Assembly: GCA_012523155.1 (NCBI GenBank) | Contig: JAAYJB010000087.1 | Span: 1-10,523, forward strand | From: Synergistaceae bacterium | Lineage (GTDB): Bacteria; Synergistota; Synergistia; Synergistales; Aminobacteriaceae | Length of the DNA: 10,523 nucleotides | Reading direction: 5' to 3' | Part shown: positions 7,150 to 10,523 of the stretch, piece by piece | How the letters are laid out: every line of letters starts with the position of its first letter | Position numbering within the stretch: the first letter of the stretch is position 1 | Notes under the pieces: model-generated | What the model was told of the DNA's origin: nothing | Database searches by the model: none | Seen by the model: the letters and a program-made list of their open reading frames with translations, nothing else | Position numbers and translations under genes: made by a program

Positions 7150-8588
7150 CAATTCCGGTCTCCCCCTTCATTCGCCTTTTTTCTTTTTCTCTGCGCCCAT
7201 CCTTCTATATTTCTCTGCCGGGCCCTTCCCACCGCAAGGGCACCTTCAGGAACGTTCTGCGTGATCACCGATCCGGCGGCGGTACTTGCGTCGTCTTCAA
7301 GTGTTACCGGAGCGACGAACATGGTGTCACTGCCGACAAAACACCTGTTGCCGATGACCGTGGAATTTTTCTTCTCACCGTCGTAATTGCAGGTTATGGT
7401 TCCGGCACCTATATTGGTTCCCTCCCCTATGACCGCATCGCCGAGATATGAGAGGTGGGGCGCCTTGCTCCCCTTCCCGAGAACAGATTTCTTGATCTCA
7501 ACGAATTTTCCTCCCTGGGCGCCTTCCTCGAGGCATGCACCGTCGCGGATGACGATGAACGGCCCGGCCTTCGCACTCTTCTGGAGGATGCTGCCGCTGA
7601 GGACCGCGTGACTGACCACGTGGACGTCCTCTTCGAGATCCATGTTCCGGAGGATGGAAAAGCCCCCGATCCTGCATCCGCGCTTGATGGTCGTTTCGCC
7701 CCAAATCTGGACAAAGGGATCGAGGGAGACGTCCTCACCCATGGATACCTTCGGGCCGATCCAGACGGACGAGGGGTCCATCATCCTGACACCGGAAGCG
7801 AGATGCCCTTCAACTATTTCGCTCCTGACCAGAGCGACGACATCGGCGAGCTGGCGGGGGGTGTTTATGCCCCTGAACTCGTTTTCATCTCCGGCTAGTG
7901 TGGCCCGTACGTTCATTCCGGAACGGATCATCATGGATATGATATCGGGGAGGTAGTACTCTCCCTGGGAGTTTTCGTTGTCAAGCCTGTAAATATGGGG
8001 AAGAAGGGAGGAGATCCTGAAAATGTAGATACCGCTGTTGACCTCTGAGAGAAGCTTCTGCTCCTCTGATGCGTCCTTTTCCTCTACGATGGACATTCCG
8101 TCCCCTGACCGGACGACCCTGCCGTAGCCGAAGGGGTTGGAGGCGTGAAAGCTTATGAAGGAGCAGTCCGCCCCTGATATTTTGTGATCGGATACGAGCT
8201 CCGCTAGAGTTTCGCTCCTGAGGAGGGGGACATCCCCGGGGAGTATGAGAAGATGGTCGAGCCCGGCCCACCACTCCTTGGCTATCTGGACCGCGTGGCC
8301 CGTTCCAAGCTGTTCGTGCTGCCAAATGGGGACCGCGCTGCCCCATTCGCCGGAAAGGTAATCCCTGACCATTTCACCCTTGTGGCCCACGACCACGGCA
8401 ACCGAACCGACCTGACCTCCCGGGGCGTCTTTCAGCTTTTCCAGCGCCCGAAGCACATAGTATAAAATCGGCTGGTCAAGGACCGGGAGCAGGACCTTCG
8501 GCAGGGTACTCTTCATCCTGGTTCCTTTTCCCGCCGCCAGAACAAGTGCTCCTGTGACTCCGTCAGAGCCTGACAAGTGAATCAACAC
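7149..8588 (-). CDS. glmU: Bifunctional N-acetylglucosamine-1-phosphate uridyltransferase / glucosamine-1-phosphate acetyltransferase
   Basis: Acetylates glucosamine-1-phosphate and then couples it to UTP to give UDP-GlcNAc for peptidoglycan. 479 residues from GTG 8588. N-terminal uridyltransferase: LAAGKGTRMKSTLPKVLLPV at 17-36, EQLGTGHAV at 92-100, GDVPLL at 118-123 with metal-binding Asp119, FGYGRVVR, NSGIYIF, GINTPRQLA. C-terminal left-handed beta-helix: KKSVLGKGSKAPHLSYLGDA at 366-385 with His378 in the place of E. coli catalytic His363, GAGTITCNYDG at 394-404, VGSDTMFVAPVTL, and IEGW near the end. The E. coli RLRPG segment reads VIRDG here, keeping the Arg but replacing Pro with Asp. 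The exact start is unsure: AAAAAGG overlaps GTG 8588 and fits better with TTG 8576, 11 nt downstream, giving 475 aa. First gene of the run after tRNA-Gln; it ends overlapping prs. Confidence 0.97.
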   Translation of the reverse strand: MLIHLSGSDGVTGALVLAAGKGTRMKSTLPKVLLPVLDQPILYYVLRALEKLKDAPGGQVGSVAVVVGHKGEMVRDYLSGEWGSAVPIWQHEQLGTGHAVQIAKEWWAGLDHLLILPGDVPLLRSETLAELVSDHKISGADCSFISFHASNPFGYGRVVRSGDGMSIVEEKDASEEQKLLSEVNSGIYIFRISSLLPHIYRLDNENSQGEYYLPDIISMMIRSGMNVRATLAGDENEFRGINTPRQLADVVALVRSEIVEGHLASGVRMMDPSSVWIGPKVSMGEDVSLDPFVQIWGETTIKRGCRIGGFSILRNMDLEEDVHVVSHAVLSGSILQKSAKAGPFIVIRDGACLEEGAQGGKFVEIKKSVLGKGSKAPHLSYLGDAVIGEGTNIGAGTITCNYDGEKKNSTVIGNRCFVGSDTMFVAPVTLEDDASTAAGSVITQNVPEGALAVGRARQRNIEGWAQRKRKKANEGGDRN

Positions 8589-8605
8589 CTTTTTCGAGAA
8601 TTTTT

Positions 8606-8632
8606 ATGATACAAAAAAGGGAGCCGCTTCAA
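8606..8632 (-). promoter_or_regulatory. Weak candidate promoter for glmU
   Basis: TTGAAG (8632-8627) and TATCAT (8611-8606) on the minus strand, separated by 15 bases, which is shorter than ideal. A start near 8599 would leave a short leader carrying the AAAAAGG ribosome binding site. It overlaps the possible tRNA terminator. The alternative is that glmU is read through from the tRNA-Gln promoter. Confidence 0.25.
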
Positions 8633-8638
8633 GTCCCT
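8613..8638 (-). terminator. Possible weak terminator after tRNA-Gln
   Basis: On the minus strand AGGGA (8638-8634) pairs with TCCCT (8622-8618) around an 11-base loop, followed by T residues down to 8613. G-U pairs could lengthen the stem into the T-tract. It sits 16 bases beyond the encoded CCA. The short stem makes it doubtful. Confidence 0.35.
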
Positions 8639-8653
8639 CTCCGCATGGCCATT

Positions 8654-8727
8654 TGGCTGGGGTGGCTGGATTCGAACCAGCGATGGCGGATCCAAAGTCC
8701 GCTGCCTTGCCGCTTGGCTACACCCCA
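8654..8727 (-). tRNA. tRNA-Gln, anticodon UUG
   Basis: 74 bases including an encoded 3' CCA (8656-8654). Acceptor stem TGGGGTG (8727-8721) pairs perfectly with CACCCCA; the first pair is U1-A72 and the discriminator base is G, both typical of tRNA-Gln identity. The D arm is GCC/GGC around AAGCGGCAA. The anticodon stem GCGGA/TCCGC holds the loop CTTTGGA, giving anticodon UUG (8695-8693), which reads CAA. The T arm is GCTGG/CCAGC with loop TTCGAAT. It has its own strong promoter upstream and lies between the DUF401 gene and glmU, same strand. Confidence 0.97.
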
Positions 8728-8744
8728 AAGTCAGCAACCACAAT

Positions 8745-8772
8745 ATAGTAACAGAGGTTCATGGGCTGTCAA
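8745..8772 (-). promoter_or_regulatory. Sigma70-type promoter of tRNA-Gln
   Basis: Perfect -35 TTGACA (8772-8767), 16-base spacer, and -10 TACTAT (8750-8745) preceded by TG one base before it, an extended -10. Predicted start near 8738, about ten bases before the mature tRNA 5' end. This is the best promoter match in the window and could also feed glmU if the weak terminator is leaky. Confidence 0.8.
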
Positions 8773-8818
8773 GAATCCCGACAGAAATACCGAAACAGGG
8801 ACTGGTTCATTGTACTCC

Positions 8819-8854
8819 AAAAAAAGATTTTTTTCCCCGCCCTGCTGCCAGGGG
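8819..8854 (-). terminator. Probable terminator after the DUF401 transporter gene
   Basis: Starting at the stop codon on the minus strand, CCCTG (8853-8849) pairs with CAGGG (8844-8840) around the loop GCAG. Then follow CGGGG, seven A, TC and seven T (8825-8819). The T-tract is 14 bases beyond the hairpin, so this is not the standard layout. The A7-TC-T7 block can itself fold as a weak AT hairpin. Termination here would separate the transporter gene from the tRNA promoter. Confidence 0.5.
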
Positions 8855-10084
8855 TCAAACCATGATCATCCTGCAGATGGAATACAGGACGAATGAAGAG
8901 CCCATGAGAATGGGCATGAAGAAGCGGTATTCCCTGTACGTGCTGCCGAGACTGCATCCGATGCACTCGTTGGAGAGAATCTGGCACAGGTGGAGGGGAG
9001 AGAAATAATATCCGATGAACGACCAGATATAGATGAACCAGACATAGAGCAGCATTTCATTCGAACTGATCTGCAGGGGCGCAACGAGAGGAAGCAGCAG
9101 CGTCATGGGAACAAGGCTGAGCCCTGTGATCATGCCGAAAAGGACTGCGAACACCGCCACGGCTCCAAGTATGGCCGTGTTTGAGGCCGCGGCGAAGAGG
9201 CCGTTGAGCAGTATCAGCATCTCGTCAAAGGAATTGATGACGTTCCTGAAAAAGTAGATCCCGATCATCATGAGCGTGATCTTTGAGCTGAAGCTCCTTC
9301 GGATGTTCGCCGGGAAGTCCTTCCTGTCGGAGAGAAAAAAGGTGATCCCGATGCAAAGAAGAACTGCGATGTAGAGAGGAAGGCCGAAAGCGACGTTGAA
9401 TACCACGATCATGTAGATGGGCGAAAAGTTCAGCAGAAGGGTGCCGAGGGCTTTTTTCCGCTCTCCCGGGGCCGGAGCAGGAAGGGTACCGCCTGGGGAA
9501 TTCCCCAGGTACAGGAACCAGGCGGCTGTAATCATGACTGCCACGAAGAGAAGATTTAGCCCGATGAGGGCATAAATATCAATTTCCGGGACGATTCCCT
9601 GGGTTATGATGATGTTTGCGGAGAACGGGAGCACAAACATGGAGATGTGCCTGAACGCAAGGTTGACCACAGAACGCACCGGGGGCTCGAGCTGAAGGTC
9701 TTTTCCTATGGAATCGGCAAAGGGAGCGGAGATGGCAGCTCCTCCCGGCACCTGCATAATGCCCATGACGGCCGGGATCGACACCATCAGGAGCTTTTGG
9801 CCCGTTATGATTTTCTTCAGCGAATCCACGATACTGTCCACAATGGAGTATTTTCGCAGAAGACCGCACATGATGCTCACGAGAGCCACGACAAGTATAG
9901 CCTTGACCGACGACGGCGTTGTGAATACTTTCGTAAAGGCGACAAAGATGGACCGGGCATCCAGGCCCCCCGAAAATCCGATGACTGTTCCAGTGATAAG
10001 CATGGCAGCCCCGAAGCCGACCTTTTTTTTCATGAGGAGCGGCAGAAGAACGACCGCCAGAAGGACCGAGATGATTTGTCTCAA
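8855..10084 (-). CDS. DUF401-family integral membrane protein, probable transporter of the ion transporter superfamily
   Basis: 409 residues, almost entirely hydrophobic, with about ten or more membrane segments (for example 4-18, 23-39, 62-76, 98-112, 145-163, 171-193, 220-250, 268-282, 303-335, 343-361, 387-405). Features I associate with DUF401, related to GntP/CitMHS-type carriers: PGGAAISAPFADSIGKDL at 113-130, where re-entrant segments with small residues often form the substrate site; RSVVNLAFRHISMFVLPFSANIII at 137-160; and FSPLHLCQILSNE at 361-373, an SP-x-H-x-C element placed as in GntP-like proteins. The hydrophilic stretch 195-212 (Pro, Gly, Lys) probably links two halves. Start TTG 10084: an in-frame TGA lies three codons upstream, and the next ATG (residue 18) would remove the first membrane segment. 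The ribosome site (GAGAG) is weak. Substrate unknown; an organic or amino acid would fit the superfamily. It stands alone, divergent from a small membrane gene. Confidence 0.85.
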   Translation of the reverse strand: MRQIISVLLAVVLLPLLMKKKVGFGAAMLITGTVIGFSGGLDARSIFVAFTKVFTTPSSVKAILVVALVSIMCGLLRKYSIVDSIVDSLKKIITGQKLLMVSIPAVMGIMQVPGGAAISAPFADSIGKDLQLEPPVRSVVNLAFRHISMFVLPFSANIIITQGIVPEIDIYALIGLNLLFVAVMITAAWFLYLGNSPGGTLPAPAPGERKKALGTLLLNFSPIYMIVVFNVAFGLPLYIAVLLCIGITFFLSDRKDFPANIRRSFSSKITLMMIGIYFFRNVINSFDEMLILLNGLFAAASNTAILGAVAVFAVLFGMITGLSLVPMTLLLPLVAPLQISSNEMLLYVWFIYIWSFIGYYFSPLHLCQILSNECIGCSLGSTYREYRFFMPILMGSSFVLYSICRMIMV

Positions 10085-10210
10085 GGCTCTCTCTCACCCG
10101 CTTTTTCGAAAAATATGGCGACGTCCGGAATATAAGACGGCTGCTGTCTGAATCGATCTCCGGCGCCTGCAATACACCAATTCGGTACGTTTTTTTCTCG
10201 TGTCTTTTGC

Positions 10211-10240
10211 ATTGTATGCCAGAAGCACCCTTTTCTGCAA
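10211..10240 (-). promoter_or_regulatory. Candidate promoter for the DUF401 transporter gene
   Basis: On the minus strand TTGCAG (10240-10235), 18-base spacer, TACAAT (10216-10211). The -10 matches five of six positions and the -35 only the TTG. The small palindrome GCAT-TGT-ATGC (10209-10219) covers the -10 and could be an operator or chance. The predicted leader is about 120 nt. Confidence 0.35.
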
Positions 10241-10275
10241 CCCGGGAAATACCTGCGGTGCGATGGAGGCGGAAA

Positions 10276-10284
10276 TGTTAGAAT
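10276..10284 (+). promoter_or_regulatory. Candidate extended -10 promoter for the plus-strand membrane gene
   Basis: TGTTAGAAT, that is TG, one base and TAGAAT (five of six to TATAAT). No good -35 is found at 16-18 bases. A start near 10291 would give a leader of about 62 nt containing AAAGGAG and AGGA. Confidence 0.3.
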
Positions 10285-10352
10285 GGATAAAAGAACCAGG
10301 CCCGAAGGGACCGGAAACACCGTACAGGTGAGAAAGGAGCAGGAATAGGGAT

Positions 10353-10523
10353 ATGAGGGACATCGCCGATTTTGCTTTCCTGAAAAGCCTTTGGCCGTTT
10401 CTTGTACTTTTCGTCCTCTCCATTGTTTTTCTGCATATCTTCAGGTCCAGGGGAAAGCAGCGACCGTTCTATATCGTGCTGTCGTTTTTTTTCCTTCTGT
10501 CCGCGATTCTTTTTCTTTTGATG
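10353..10523 (+). CDS. Small hydrophobic membrane protein of unknown function (5' part)
   Basis: 57 codons are open to the right edge with no stop. I do not recognise the family. The visible part has a short polar N-terminus (MRDIADFAFLKSLW), a first membrane segment at about residues 15-29, a basic loop RSRGKQR at 31-37 and a second membrane segment from about 39 onward. The positive loop between two helices suggests both ends face outward by the positive-inside rule. Start ATG 10353: AAGGAG ends 13 bases upstream and AGGA eight bases upstream. It is the only plus-strand gene in the window and diverges from the DUF401 transporter gene. Codon choice resembles that of its neighbours. It could be the start of a larger membrane protein; what follows decides. 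Confidence 0.6.
   Translation, partial: MRDIADFAFLKSLWPFLVLFVLSIVFLHIFRSRGKQRPFYIVLSFFFLLSAILFLLM

Larger units (their letters stand above)
10085..10352. other. Divergent intergenic region
   Basis: 268 bases between the DUF401 gene (minus) and the small membrane gene (plus). It holds a candidate minus-strand promoter (10211-10240), a plus-strand extended -10 (10276-10284), a 12-base palindrome TTTTTCGAAAAA (10102-10113) and an 18-codon plus-strand reading frame with a good ribosome site (10275-10331). No RNA gene or conserved protein is recognisable. Confidence 0.6.

Noticed and set aside
6370..7386. 338-codon plus-strand open frame
   Set aside because: Antisense shadow of prs and the end of glmU, caused by GC-rich codon bias; low-complexity, motif-free product.
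8819..8834. A7-GA-T7 block as a bidirectional terminator
   Set aside because: A hairpin of A-T pairs only, with a two-to-four-base loop, is too weak alone, and no plus-strand gene runs into it.
10094..10423. 109-codon minus-strand open frame upstream of the DUF401 gene
   Set aside because: Arg/Ser/Lys-rich product without motifs; it overlaps the better supported plus-strand membrane gene and crosses the likely promoter region.
1..10523. CRISPR arrays, insertion sequences, phage genes, toxin-antitoxin pairs or defence systems
   Set aside because: No regularly spaced repeats, transposase or integrase motifs, terminal inverted repeats or defence-type domains seen on either strand.

Overview
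This looks like a chromosomal housekeeping segment of a GC-rich anaerobic bacterium. Gene order and content suggest a Synergistota or Firmicutes-like lineage. The order glmU-prs-rplY(ctc)-pth-mfd-mazG matches the backbone of the Bacillus subtilis gcaD-prs-ctc-spoVC-fin-mfd-spoVT-yabM-mazG cluster, with fin, spoVT and yabM absent. A biotin-dependent oxaloacetate/pyruvate carboxyltransferase gene follows, which fits an amino-acid or organic-acid fermenter. The phylum is an inference from synteny and protein flavour; I could not run a search.

Layout, read on the minus strand from high to low coordinates. A DUF401-family membrane transporter (8855-10084) begins at a TTG codon and ends in a hairpin followed by A and T tracts. 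A 127-bp gap follows that carries a strong sigma70-type promoter for tRNA-Gln(UUG) (8654-8727, CCA encoded). Next is the long run glmU (7149-8588), prs (6178-7149), rplY (5450-6115), pth (4874-5443), mfd (1709-4822), mazG (896-1708) and the 5' part of an oadA-type gene (1-830, running off the left edge). glmU and prs overlap by one base (TGATG). mfd and mazG abut as TGAATG. rplY and pth are six bases apart in the same frame. A clear intrinsic terminator sits directly after the pth stop, only 20 nt before the mfd start, so the run is probably at least two transcription units or an attenuated one. The only plus-strand gene is a partial small membrane protein (10353 to the right edge), divergent from the DUF401 gene across a 268-bp intergenic region.

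How the genes work together: GlmU makes UDP-GlcNAc for the envelope. Prs makes PRPP for nucleotides, His and Trp. L25 and peptidyl-tRNA hydrolase serve translation. Mfd couples transcription to repair, and MazG removes aberrant NTPs. The OadA-type protein belongs to carboxylate metabolism and may be a separate module.

I found no CRISPR array, insertion sequence, phage gene, toxin-antitoxin pair or clear novel system. The points most worth a second look are regulatory: the pth-mfd terminator, the hairpin over the prs stop codon and the divergent region at the right edge. The next tier is protein-level oddities: the N-terminal extension on the carboxyltransferase, the compact Mfd N-terminus, Lys at a normally Asn position of Pth, and the uncharacterised DUF401 transporter with its divergent neighbour.
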